The translations under genes were made by a program, and so were the position numbers. A stretch of 64,000 nucleotides of DNA from Goodfellowiella coeruleoviolacea. GTDB taxonomy: Bacteria; Actinomycetota; Actinomycetes; Mycobacteriales; Pseudonocardiaceae. Positions within the stretch are counted from its first letter, which is position 1. Every line of letters begins with the position of its first letter. Below, piece by piece: positions 27,951-37,591 of the stretch. The notes under the pieces are model-generated. The model made no database searches, had not been told where the DNA came from, and saw nothing but the letters and a program-made list of their open reading frames with translations. Location: assembly GCF_024171785.1 (NCBI RefSeq), contig NZ_JAMTCK010000018.1, positions 62,001-126,000 on the forward strand. Direction: 5' to 3'.

Positions 27951-28889
27951 CGTCGGGCACCCCCAGGTATGCGGCGATCACGGCCGGGTTCTCCCTGATC
28001 TCGGCGGGCAGCCCCGCGGCGATCTTCTTGCCGAACTCCAACACCACGATCCGGTCGGTGACACCCATCACCAGCCGCATGTCGTGCTCGATGAGCAGCA
28101 CGGTGTACCCGTCGTCGCGGATGGTGCGGATCAGCTCCATCAACCCCTCCTTCTCGGCGGGGTTGAAACCGGCGGCCGGCTCGTCCAGGCACAGCAGCTT
28201 GGGTTCGGTGGCCAGCGCCCTGGCGATCTCCAGCCGGCGCTGGTATCCGTAGGGCAGGTTCTTGGCCTTGTCGGCCGCGCGGTCGGCGATGCCGACGAAC
28301 TCCAGCAGCGCCATGGCCCGCTCGACCGCCTGCCGCTCCTCGCGGTGGTGGCGCGGCCCGCGCACCAGCGCGCCGAGCACGCTGGTGCGGTGCCTGGCGT
28401 CGGCGCCGACGACGACGTTCTCCAGCGCGGTCATCTCGTTGAACAGCCGGATGTTCTGGAAGGTCCGGGCGATGCCCAACTGGGTGATCGCGTACCGCTT
28501 GCGCCTGCCGAGCGGGTGCCCCTCCAGCAGGACCTGCCCCGCGGTGGGCCGGTACACGCCGGTGATCACGTTGAAGCAGGTGGTCTTGCCAGCGCCGTTC
28601 GGGCCGATCAGCCCGAGGATCTCGCCGCGCTTGATCTCGAAGGAGACCGAGTCCAGCGCGACCAGACCGCCGAAGCGCAGTGTCACGTCCCGCATGGCCA
28701 GCAGGGTGTCCCCGACCCCGACCTCGATCTCCCGGTCGGGGGCGACGACCTCGGCGACCTCCGCCTCATGCCTGGCCCGCTCCTCGGCGGACATGTGCCG
28801 CAACTCGGCGACGATCCCGCCCACGGCGGGAACCTCGGCGTCGTCGTCGACCTCGCCACCGGGCTTGGCGCCCGTGTCCGTCACGTCAC

Positions 28890-28893
<4 letters not shown>
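27937..28893 (-). CDS. livG: Branched-chain amino acid ABC transporter ATPase LivG
   Basis: A 318-residue ABC ATPase. Walker [10 protein letters not shown], Walker [14 protein letters not shown] and the LivG-typical [14 protein letters not shown] are visible. It carries an unusual acidic N-terminal extension of about 65 residues before the ATPase core, with an [17 protein letters not shown] helix. An internal start that would remove it has no better ribosome binding site. The start overlaps the livM stop by 4 bases. Confidence 0.95.
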
Positions 28894-30025
<1,132 letters not shown>

Positions 30026-30029
<4 letters not shown>

Positions 30030-31033
30030 ACCCGTGCCTTCCCGAGGGATTCACCAAGAATGCCGGTGGGCCGGAACATCAGGATCACGATGAGCAGCAC
30101 GAAGGCGACGATGTCGCGCCAGTCACCACCGAACAGCGATTGGCCGTAGTTCTCCACCACACCGAGCAGGAGTCCGCCCAACAGGGCACCCCGCAGGTTG
30201 CCGATACCGCCGAGCACCGCGGCGGTGAACGCCTTGATACCCAACAGGAAGCCACCCTGGTAGGAGGCGCCCTGCGGGATCTTCATGAGGTAGAACAACG
30301 CCGCGGCGCCGGCGAGCAGCCCACCGACCAGGAACGTGATCATGATGACGCGTTCCTTGTTGACCCCCATCAGCGTCGCGGTGTCCGGGTCCTGTGCCAC
30401 CGCCCGGATGCCCCGGCCCAGCCGGGTGCGGTTGATGAACGTGTCCGCGACGACCAGCAGCACCAGCGCGGCCAGCACGGTGATGATCTGGATGTTGGTG
30501 ACCGCGGTGTTGAAGACGGTGAAGACCGGCTCCGGCCGCAGCAGGCGGATCGCCTGCTCGGCGTTGCCGCCCCGCCAGATGAACAGGACCTGCTGCATCA
30601 CGAAGGACGCGCCGATCGCGGTGATCAGGAAGACCAGCGACGGGGCGTTGCGGCGCCGCAGCGGCCGGTAGGCCACCCGTTCCAGCACCACGGCGGTGGC
30701 ACCGGACACGGCCATCGCCGCTATCAACGCCAACAGCAGGAACAGGATCAGCTCGCCGATGCCGAGCGTGACCGTGGGGCCGGGCCGGAAACCCAAGCCG
30801 TAGAAGGTGAAGTAGGCGGCGAAGACCCCGAAGACGAACACTTCGGAGTGCGCGAAGTTGATCAGCCGCAGCACACCGTAGACGAGGGTGTAGCCCAGGG
30901 CGACCAGGGCGTAGATGCTGCCCTGGGACAGCCCCTCGATGGTGTTGTTCCAGAACTGCCCCAGCAGCGCGTCGACGTCGAAGCGAATCCAGTCGACGCC
31001 CTCTGCGAGATAGGTGACTACCTGGTGGTTCAC
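30026..31033 (-). CDS. livH: Branched-chain amino acid ABC transporter permease LivH
   Basis: A 335-residue permease with about eight membrane helices. The diagnostic segments are GSIYALVALGYTLVYGVLRL with NFAHSEVFVFG, and the coupling loop RAVAQDPDTATLMGV. It follows the binding-protein gene by 100 bases, a gap that holds a strong hairpin. It pairs with LivM to form the membrane channel for leucine, isoleucine, valine or related amino acids. Confidence 0.95.
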
Positions 31034-31059
31034 GACTCTGCTCGTTCCTCACGATGAGT

Positions 31060-31108
31060 CGGGGCATGTACGCGACAGCGGCGTTGCCCTGGCCGCGTAC
31101 ATGCCCCG
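31060..31108 (-). terminator. Intercistronic stem-loop between livK and livH
   Basis: CGGGGCATGTACGCG (31060-31074) pairs perfectly with CGCGTACATGCCCCG (31094-31108), a 15-base-pair stem with a 19-base loop. It lies between the binding-protein stop and the livH start. Such hairpins after binding-protein genes usually stabilise the upstream message or attenuate downstream transcription, giving excess binding protein. Confidence 0.8.
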
Positions 31109-31133
31109 GCTACCCCGGACGCGGGGGTGATGG

Positions 31134-32342
31134 TCAACCGATCTCGACGTTCTTGACGATCTTGCCGCCGTCGACCTTGTAGCTCCACACCGGTGTCTGG
31201 GTGAGTTCGCCGTTCGCGTCCCACTTGAACCGCTTGGTCAGCCCCTGGCCGTCGTAGTTGCGGACGAAGTCGAGCATGCCGGCGCGGTCGGTGATGCCCT
31301 TGTCGATGCCCTTGAGCAGGATCGTCGCCGCGTCGTAGCCCTCGGGCGAGTAGGTGCCCGGCTCGCGGTTGGCCAACTGCTTGTAGCCGTTGGTGAAGTC
31401 GGTGAAGGCGTCGGCCGGCACGCACGGGCAGGTGAAGAAGGAGTTGGGGGCCGCGTCACCGGCGCCCTTGACGAACTCCTCGTCCTTCACGCCGTCCGGC
31501 GCGACGAACTTCGCCTGCACGCCCTTGTCGAACAGCTGCTGGGCGAACGGGGCGGCCTCCTGGTAGTACCCGGCGTAGAAGATCGCGTCCGGGTTCTCGC
31601 TCTGCACCTTGCCGACCACGGCCGCGAAGTCGGTCTGCTTGGTCTTGACGCTCTCCTGGCACGACGCCTTGTCGCCCAGCGCCTGCACGACCGCGTTGGC
31701 CAGACCGGTGCCGTACTCGGAGTCGTCCTTGATCACGCAGACCTTGGTGGCCTTGAGGTTGTCGGTGAGGAACTTGGCGGCGGCGGGCCCCTGCACCGCG
31801 TCGTTGCCCAGCGCGCGGAAGAACGTCTTCCAGCCGTGCGTGGTCAGCTCGGGGTTGGTCGCCGACGGCGTGATGGTGACCAGGCCGGCCTGGTTGAACA
31901 CGTCGCCGGTGGCCTTGGACTCGCCGGAGAACGGCAGGCCGACCACGCCGAGGATCGCGGAGTCGTTCACGACCTGCGGAACCACACCGGTGGCCCGGTC
32001 CGGGGTGCCCTCGGTGTCGAACTGCTTCAGCTCGACCTGGCAGTCCTTGTTGGCCTCGTTGTGCTGGTTCACCGCCAGCTGGACGCCGTAGAGGATGTTC
32101 AGGCCGAGGGCCGCGTTGGCGCCGTTGATGGTGCCCGCGTAGGCGATCGCGGCTCCGCTGCACTTCGCGGTGCCGTCGCCACGCGGGTCAGCGGCATCCG
32201 CTGGCTTGTCCGGAGCTGAGGCATTCCCCGTGCCGGCGGTGTCCCCGCCCGAGGCCGTGTCGGTCCTCGCGGCGCACGCTCCCAACACCAGCGACGTCGC
32301 CGCCGCCAGCATGAGAACCCGTGTGAGTCGTGCTCCTGACAC
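31134..32342 (-). CDS. livK: Branched-chain amino acid-binding lipoprotein
   Basis: About 402 residues. A signal peptide with lipobox LGAC is followed by a Thr/Ala/Gly-rich linker and a type I periplasmic-binding domain (AIAYAGTINGANAALGLNIL, VVPQVVNDSAILGVVGLPFS, KVCVIKDDSEYGTGLANAV). I prefer GTG 32342 because GGAGG lies 7 bases upstream; an in-frame ATG at 32357 is the alternative. It is the first gene of the operon and is separated from livH by a hairpin. Confidence 0.93.
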   Translation of the reverse strand: MSGARLTRVLMLAAATSLVLGACAARTDTASGGDTAGTGNASAPDKPADAADPRGDGTAKCSGAAIAYAGTINGANAALGLNILYGVQLAVNQHNEANKDCQVELKQFDTEGTPDRATGVVPQVVNDSAILGVVGLPFSGESKATGDVFNQAGLVTITPSATNPELTTHGWKTFFRALGNDAVQGPAAAKFLTDNLKATKVCVIKDDSEYGTGLANAVVQALGDKASCQESVKTKQTDFAAVVGKVQSENPDAIFYAGYYQEAAPFAQQLFDKGVQAKFVAPDGVKDEEFVKGAGDAAPNSFFTCPCVPADAFTDFTNGYKQLANREPGTYSPEGYDAATILLKGIDKGITDRAGMLDFVRNYDGQGLTKRFKWDANGELTQTPVWSYKVDGGKIVKNVEIG

Positions 32343-32575
32343 CCAGATACCTCCCATGACAACAACCGCCGAACTGTGGCGGAGCCCACCAATCGGGGCA
32401 AGACTTGGGACGGAACGGTAACGGTGCGTGGCCACGTTGCACAGGTGGCAGGACTGCTCTGTATCCACATCGTGACGGTCGTCATAAATCGACAACATGT
32501 CGTTCACCCGATTACGGGAAGCAAACGTGACCACTCGTCACGATTAATAACTCAGAGTAACCGACTCTGGGCAAA

Positions 32576-32611
32576 CTTTAGCGCGCCCAGGCGTACCCGG
32601 GCGCGCTAAAG
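32576..32611 (-). terminator. Stem-loop terminator downstream of pdtaR
   Basis: CTTTAGCGCGCCC (32576-32588) pairs perfectly with GGGCGCGCTAAAG (32599-32611), a 13-base-pair stem with a 10-base loop. It lies 11 bases past the response-regulator stop. The AAA/TTT ends give a short U run in either orientation. Confidence 0.88.
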
Positions 32612-32622
32612 CATGTGGGTGA

Positions 32623-33237
32623 TCAGGCCAGGTTCTCGATCACGGCCTCGGCCACCGCCTTCATCGTGGTGCGGCGGTCCATGGCGGTGCGTTGAATCCA
32701 GCGGAACGCTTCTGGCTCAGCCAGGCCCTGCTTGCTCATCAGCATGCCCTTGGCCCGCTCCACGACCTTGCGGGTCTCCAGCCGCTCGGTGAGGCCGGCG
32801 ACCTCGCCCTCCAACGCCTTCAGCTCGGCGAACCGGCTCATCGCCAACTCGATGGCGGGAACCAGGTCGCGTTTGGCGAACGGCTTCACCAGATAGGCCA
32901 TGGCACCGGCGTCCCGGGCCCGCTCAACCAGGTCGCGCTGGCTGAACGCGGTGAGGATGACGACCGGGGCGATCCGATTGCCCGCGATGGCGGACGCCGC
33001 CTCGATGCCGTCCACCTTGGGCATCTTCACGTCGAGGATGACAAGATCCGGCCGCAGCTCGTTGGCCAGACGCACGGCCTCCTCGCCGTCGGCCGCCTCG
33101 CCGGCGACCTGGTAGCCCTCCTCGCGCAGCATCTCGACCAGATCGAGGCGGATGAGCGCCTCGTCCTCGGCCACGAGCACGCGCGGCTGGTTGGTGGTCT
33201 GGGCCTCTGGCTGGGCCTCGGCAGCCGGTTGGGTCAC
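32623..33237 (-). CDS. pdtaR: PdtaR-like response regulator with ANTAR domain
   Basis: A 204-residue response regulator. The receiver domain (from about residue 20) shows RVLVAEDEALIRLDL, the phosphoacceptor Asp in LVILDVKMPKVDG, and the conserved Lys in YLVKPF. The C-terminal ANTAR domain (about 140-204) shows VVERAKGMLMSKQGL and AFRWIQRTAMDRRTT, so the output is RNA binding and antitermination rather than DNA binding. GTG 33237 is chosen for AGGAGG 6 bases upstream. No histidine kinase gene is adjacent; PdtaS is also unlinked in mycobacteria. The gene ends in a clear terminator. Confidence 0.93.
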   Translation of the reverse strand: MTQPAAEAQPEAQTTNQPRVLVAEDEALIRLDLVEMLREEGYQVAGEAADGEEAVRLANELRPDLVILDVKMPKVDGIEAASAIAGNRIAPVVILTAFSQRDLVERARDAGAMAYLVKPFAKRDLVPAIELAMSRFAELKALEGEVAGLTERLETRKVVERAKGMLMSKQGLAEPEAFRWIQRTAMDRRTTMKAVAEAVIENLA

Positions 33238-33475
33238 CGGGGTCCTCCTGATGGTCCTACCTTCACCGATGCGGACGCACCGGACGCCACATTTTATCGA
33301 TACGCGATCGGCTTCAGCCGCCCTCAGCTCCGTGATGACCGACACCGCGAGAGCACAGCCGCCAGCAGGCGGCCCACCCGAGCCAGCCCACCCCGGCCGG
33401 CGACCCACCGACACACCCAACAACCCCGGGTGGTCGCAACTCCGATCAAGCGATCGCGTAAAGTCTCCCCCGCCA

Positions 33476-33549
33476 GCCCCCGTAGCCCAATCGGCAGAGG
33501 CAGCGGACTCAAAATCCGTCCAGTGTGCGTTCGAGTCGCACCGGGGGCA
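33476..33549 (+). tRNA. tRNA-Leu, anticodon CAA
   Basis: A 74-base cloverleaf. Acceptor GCCCCCG pairs with CGGGGGC, discriminator A. The anticodon stem GCGGA/TCCGT encloses the loop CTCAAAA, giving anticodon CAA. The T arm is GTGCG-TTCGAGT-CGCAC. CCA is not encoded. The variable region is only about 5 bases, although leucine tRNAs normally carry a long variable arm. The 3' half is repeated at 34372. Confidence 0.85.
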
Positions 33550-33555
33550 CTCTCC
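33525..33555 (+). repeat. Direct repeat copy 1 (tRNA-Leu 3' end), candidate attachment site
   Basis: A 31-base sequence from the T-stem to 6 bases past the tRNA, beginning GTGCGTTCGAG and ending GCACTCTCC. It is identical to 34372-34402. Weaker similarity continues for about 35 bases downstream of both copies (for example CACCCAC and CTGCTG), with several mismatches. Confidence 0.8.
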
Positions 33556-33974
33556 CTGATCACCCACGACCGCCTGCTGCCCTGCACTGATGAGGTCAGC
33601 AGGCGGTCGTGTGCTGTCCGGCCGTGTCCGCAGGACAGCGACGCTGTGCCCGGCCCACTCCGCGGTCAGCGCGCCCTCCGCCAGGCCCTGCTGGAGGTGC
33701 TCTCCGAGAGCAGGCCGACCTCGCGCACCCCCGGAAGAGGAACCCCACGGCGTTGGTGCCGACCTCCGCAGGTGCTCCCGCAGTGGACGGGTCGGCTGCG
33801 GCGGGCACGGGGGTTCCGCGGGTGGTACCCGCGCACGCCCGGGGTGGTCCCGCGGCGCCTACCCCGGCTGCCGCGTGAGGGGCGCTCTGGTGAACGAGTC
33901 GCGATCGAGTTCGACGGCTGCGGCATCGGGTCGGACGAGCAGGTGACCTGAGTGGCTGCGGCAGTTCGACCCAG

Positions 33975-34211
33975 ATGCTTCTGGCTGAGGGCTGGCTTGA
34001 TCTGGCCCTGATCCGGGCGGAGATCAACGGAGTCGACCCGAATACCGTGGCGGAGGCCACCCGGCTGTTCGATGCGGCCGGCGAGTATTTGGACGAGCAG
34101 GACCCCGAGGCCGCCAGCGGCTTCGAGCGGCTCATGAGCCTGGCCCGATCCTGGCTGCGGGTGGCCCAGACCGGTGGCTACGTCACCGCTCGCGACACGC
34201 GGACGGGGTGA
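33975..34211 (+). CDS. Small hypothetical protein inside the tRNA-flanked interval
   Basis: A 78-residue acidic, mostly helical protein starting MLLAEGWLDLALIRAEINGV, with EYLDEQDPEAASGF in the middle and a basic/Thr tail. There is no in-frame ATG or GTG farther upstream before a stop, and no good Shine-Dalgarno. It matches nothing I recognise. It may be a leftover cargo gene of the putative element, or a chance frame. Confidence 0.4.
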   Translation: MLLAEGWLDLALIRAEINGVDPNTVAEATRLFDAAGEYLDEQDPEAASGFERLMSLARSWLRVAQTGGYVTARDTRTG

Positions 34212-34371
34212 ACAGGTCACGACCTCACAGACCTCCCCGACCACAGGTGGGACACGGCGCGCCGTCTGGGCATCGGCCGGTGGTCCCGCGCGAGGGGTGG
34301 TCCCGGGGCGTGCTGCACGACATCCTGGTCAGCACCGTGGTCCTCGCGCGAGCGGGGGCGGCCAGATCCCG

Positions 34372-34402
34372 GTGCGTTCGAGTCGCACCGGGGGCACTCT
34401 CC
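34372..34402 (+). repeat. Direct repeat copy 2, candidate attachment site
   Basis: An exact copy of 33525-33555, without the 5' half of the tRNA, so it cannot encode a tRNA. The following 300 bases up to the protease gene hold no other feature that I can support. Confidence 0.75.
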
Positions 34403-34702
34403 TTGAACACCCACAACCTCCTGCTGACCTGCCCTGATGCTTCAGGGGCGCCGTACGGCTCAGCGCGGTCCGGTTGGGGACTAGGCATGGCGGCTCGGTG
34501 ACGGCGTCCAACAGAGGGATTGAGTTGGCCGCCGTGACCGGCGATTCTTGGTCGCGGGGCATCTGGGGACCCCCGCCGACTCGACAACGAGCAATCTTTC
34601 CTTTGTGGACAGACGGCCTCAGCAGCCGCGCCCACGAGTTCTTCGCCGCTGGTTTTTCCGCGTCCACCGTCCACCAGGACCACTCACCAGTAGGAGGCGC
34701 GT

Positions 34703-35944
34703 GTGAGGAAGTGGCCACAGTCCGGGCTCGGCCGGTCGTTCGCCGTTGTGGCGCTGGCGGCCTCGACGATGCTGGCTCCCGCACCGATCTCGGCCGCCCC
34801 GTCGGGCGCGGCACAGGCAGGTGACAGCACCAGATCGTTCGCCGTGCCCGATCCCGCAGCACTGCAGCAGCTGATCACCAGCAGACCCACCGAATTCGGT
34901 GGGATGTTTCTCGACCCGGCCACGAACACGCTGGTGGTCCAGGTGGTCGACGGCCCCAGTGCTGGCTCGGCCAGGCAGGCCGTGGCCGGGTTGCCCCGGG
35001 CCCGCGCCGAGCTGTCCGGATTGACCACGTCCACCGCGCTGCGGTTCCACTCCGTTGGCCGCAGCAAGGCCGAACTGGACCGGATCAAGGACCGGGTGTC
35101 GACCGACCCGGCGTGGTCCGGGATCGCCGGACCGGTGCTGTCGGAGTGGTACGTCGACGTGATCCACAACCGGGTCGCCGTTGGCGTGACCGAGTTGACC
35201 GACGCGGTTCGCCAGGCCGCGGCCACCGCCTTCGGCTCAGCCGTCGACCTGCGGGTCGCGCCACCCGCGGTGGCCACGTCCAAGCAGGTGGACTCCGCGC
35301 CGTGGACCGGTGGCGCCCGGATCGCCGTGCAGGGGGCCGCGACCCGCGAGTGCTCAAGCGCGTTCACCGTGGTGGAGACCGCGACCGGCAGACGGGGTGG
35401 GCTCACCGCTGGGCACTGCGGCGACGCCGTCGGCAACACCGTCACCAACAACGGCGTTTCCATGGGCACCGTCATCATCCGCGAGTACGCCGCCCAGGGT
35501 CACGACGTCGCGATCTACGCCGGGTCGGACTACCAGAACCGGATCTACCGCTCGATCACCACGACCGGGCCGGTCACGGGGACCAACTCCTTCCTCCTGC
35601 TCGGCCAGTTGGACATCTGCTTCGGCGGTTGGCACATGGGTGACCAGAACTGCGACGGCAAGCTCACCGCGCTGGACTCGTGCGCCAGCTTCTGGCTCGA
35701 CTACAACCCGAGGTACGTCATCTGCGGCCTGCTCAAGGCGACGTCCACAAAGGCCGGATACCTGGCCTACGACGGTGACAGCGGCGGCCCCGTGTTCCAG
35801 GTGCGCCGGCCGATCGGCGGTGGCGCGGAAAGCGTGCTCGCGCTGGGCCTCATCGTGGGCCGGCCGGGACAGGACCACACGTCGGCCTACTTCCACCCGA
35901 TCAACACGGTGCTCCCGGCCGGCTGGCAGATCGCCACGTCCTGA
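34703..35944 (+). CDS. Secreted S1-family (chymotrypsin-like) serine protease
   Basis: A 413-residue preproprotease. A signal peptide occupies about residues 1-32 (basic start, hydrophobic core, PISAAPSGAA). A prodomain like those of alpha-lytic/streptogrisin proteases follows to about residue 195. The catalytic triad is clear: His238 in TAGHCG, Asp268 in HDVAIYAG, Ser360 in GDSGGPVF. Extra cysteines at CFGG, NCDGK, DSCAS and VICGL probably form disulfides. GTG 34703 is preceded by GGAGG. It should act extracellularly. It converges on the epimerase gene with 3 bases between stops. Confidence 0.92.
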   Translation: MRKWPQSGLGRSFAVVALAASTMLAPAPISAAPSGAAQAGDSTRSFAVPDPAALQQLITSRPTEFGGMFLDPATNTLVVQVVDGPSAGSARQAVAGLPRARAELSGLTTSTALRFHSVGRSKAELDRIKDRVSTDPAWSGIAGPVLSEWYVDVIHNRVAVGVTELTDAVRQAAATAFGSAVDLRVAPPAVATSKQVDSAPWTGGARIAVQGAATRECSSAFTVVETATGRRGGLTAGHCGDAVGNTVTNNGVSMGTVIIREYAAQGHDVAIYAGSDYQNRIYRSITTTGPVTGTNSFLLLGQLDICFGGWHMGDQNCDGKLTALDSCASFWLDYNPRYVICGLLKATSTKAGYLAYDGDSGGPVFQVRRPIGGGAESVLALGLIVGRPGQDHTSAYFHPINTVLPAGWQIATS

Positions 35945-35947
35945 CGC

Positions 35948-36871
35948 CTACCGCTGGGCCGTCCACTGGTCGCGCACGAGGTCGTCGAGCGCGGAACGCC
36001 GGGGCACCCAGCCCAGTGCGCGCCGGATGCGCGTGGTGTCGGCGCGCAGTTCCACAGCCTCACCCGGGTGGGCGGGCCGCCGCACAACCGGCACCGCCCG
36101 CCCGACAACCCGCTCGGTCGCGGCGATGATCTCGGCGACCGACACAGGCGTGGCACCGACGTTGAACACGGCGTAGCCGGTCGTGCTCGTCTCCACCGCG
36201 AGCACGACCGCACGGGCGACATCGGCGACGTGCACGTAGTCGCGCACCGCACGGCCGTCGCCGAACACTTCGAGGTGCGGCACCCGACCGGTCGCGGCGG
36301 CGACCGCCCTGGTGATGATCCTGGTCTCGTCGCGGTCGCCCCGGCCCATCCACGCGCCGGCCACGTTGAAGACGCGCAGGGCGATCCCGGTGATCTGACC
36401 GGTCTCGGCGGCGCGACGCACAGCCTGTTCCGCGGCCCACTTCGAGGCGGCGTACGGACTGCCCGGGGTCGCTGGCGTGTCCTCGCTGATCGGTTGCCTG
36501 ACCGGGGAACCGTAGACGCCGGCCGTGGAGGCCAGCACCAGCCGGGGAACGCGCCCCGCCGCACCGGTGGAATCCGCCAGCGCCGCGATGACGTTGACCG
36601 TCCCGCTGGCGTTCACCTCGTGGTAGCGGGCCGGTTGGTCGAACGACTCGCGCACTCGGGTGAGTGCGGCGAGGTGGACAACGGCATCGGTGTCCGCGCA
36701 GGCCGCCACCAGGCTCGCCGGGTCGAGGATGTCCCCCAGGACGGATTCGGTACCGGTGACGGGTGTGCCGGGAGAGCGCACGAGCAGGCGCGGCTGGTGC
36801 CCTGCCCGCACCAACTCCGTGACGACAGCGTTCCCGACGTAGCCGGTGCCCCCGGTGATCAGCACTCGCAC
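35948..36871 (-). CDS. NAD-dependent epimerase/dehydratase (extended SDR)
   Basis: A 307-residue extended short-chain dehydrogenase. The NAD-binding motif GGTGYVG is at residues 7-13, with VVHLAALTRVRES, the catalytic YAASKWAAE (Tyr-x3-Lys), and a C-terminal ALGWVPRRSALDDLV typical of GalE-like sugar-nucleotide epimerases. I chose GTG 36871, where the Rossmann fold starts, over an ATG 29 codons upstream. Substrate unknown; a nucleotide sugar is likely. Confidence 0.9.
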   Translation of the reverse strand: MRVLITGGTGYVGNAVVTELVRAGHQPRLLVRSPGTPVTGTESVLGDILDPASLVAACADTDAVVHLAALTRVRESFDQPARYHEVNASGTVNVIAALADSTGAAGRVPRLVLASTAGVYGSPVRQPISEDTPATPGSPYAASKWAAEQAVRRAAETGQITGIALRVFNVAGAWMGRGDRDETRIITRAVAAATGRVPHLEVFGDGRAVRDYVHVADVARAVVLAVETSTTGYAVFNVGATPVSVAEIIAATERVVGRAVPVVRRPAHPGEAVELRADTTRIRRALGWVPRRSALDDLVRDQWTAQR

Positions 36872-36966
36872 CCGCCCATCCCAGCAGGACGAACCTCCAG
36901 TGTCGACAGAGGACACGGTGAATGCACGAGCGCCGCACTGACCGCACTGCGGTGCCACACCTGCAC

Positions 36967-36982
36967 CGTGACGCTCGTCACA
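36967..36982. promoter_or_regulatory. CRP-like palindrome between epimerase and sigma factor genes
   Basis: CGTGACGCTCGTCACA matches the CRP/GlxR consensus half sites GTGA and TCAC with the correct six-base spacer. It sits 96 bases before the sigma-factor start and 96 bases before the epimerase start on the other strand. Regulation of either gene is inferred from sequence only. Confidence 0.45.
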
Positions 36983-37062
36983 GGCCGTGTTCGTTCGGAT
37001 CGCGGTAAGAACCCGCGCGCTCCTCGCACTTCCCCATGAGAGGGCTTCGATGAGGAGAGCGA

Positions 37063-37584
37063 GTGAGCGATGCCGACCAGTTCCGCGAGCTGTACGAGGA
37101 GTGTTATCCCCGGGTGTTGGCCTATGCGGCCAGCCAGGTCGGGCGGCAGCTCGGCGAGGACGTGACCAGCGAAACGCTCAGCATCGCCTGGCGGCGCTGG
37201 CCTGAGGTCCCGGTGCCACCGCTGCCCTGGCTGCTCGGTGTGGCCCGCAACGTTCTCCGGGACATGCGGCGCAAACAGAGTCGCCAGTACGAGTTGGCCG
37301 CGGCCGTGGCCGTGCGGGAGAACTTCGTCAGCGCGGACGCGAGCGACGCCGTCCTCGGGCGGGCTGCGGTGTTGCAGGCGCTGGCCGCCCTGTCCCAGGA
37401 CGACCGCGAACTGCTGATCCTCTTCGCCTGGCACGGCCTCGGTGCCAGGGACGCCGCCAGGGTGCTCGGCTGCACCACCGCCGCGGTCACCGTGCGGCTG
37501 CACCGGGCCCGGCGTCGGTTGGACCGGGCCTTGGACGCGACCGAACTCTCCAGCGAATCCGTCCGAATGCGACAGTGGAGGTAA
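37063..37584 (+). CDS. ECF-type RNA polymerase sigma factor
   Basis: A 173-residue ECF sigma factor starting at GTG with GAGGAG 5 bases upstream. Region 2 is FRELYEECYPRVLAYAASQV through PWLLGVARNVLRDMRRKQ; region 4 is LSQDDRELLILFAWHGLGAR with the helix-turn-helix ARVLGCTTAAVTVRLHRARR. It is followed 7 bases later by a CU044_5270-like gene whose product has one membrane helix, a pairing common in actinomycetes and suggestive of sigma/anti-sigma control. Confidence 0.9.
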   Translation: MSDADQFRELYEECYPRVLAYAASQVGRQLGEDVTSETLSIAWRRWPEVPVPPLPWLLGVARNVLRDMRRKQSRQYELAAAVAVRENFVSADASDAVLGRAAVLQALAALSQDDRELLILFAWHGLGARDAARVLGCTTAAVTVRLHRARRRLDRALDATELSSESVRMRQWR

Positions 37585-37591
37585 CCAGAAG

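Larger units (their letters stand above)
33525..34402. mobile_element. Putative remnant of a tRNA-integrated element
   Basis: An interval of about 0.85 kb bounded by two exact 31-base copies of the tRNA-Leu 3' end, the classic product of tyrosine-recombinase integration. Inside is only one short reading frame (33975-34211) and non-coding GC-rich sequence; no integrase or phage gene remains. It is either a nearly fully deleted element or a plain segmental duplication. Confidence 0.4.

Noticed and set aside
32472-32541. Two further GTGA/TCA(C/T) palindromes upstream of livK as CRP sites
   Set aside because: One has a mismatched half site (TCAT) and the other a 7-base spacer, so neither meets the consensus.
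33238-33567. N-terminal extension of the PdtaR-like protein across the tRNA-Leu antisense strand
   Set aside because: The peptide containing GECPRCDSNA is a familiar translation shadow of a tRNA gene; the true start at GTG 33237 has a strong ribosome binding site.
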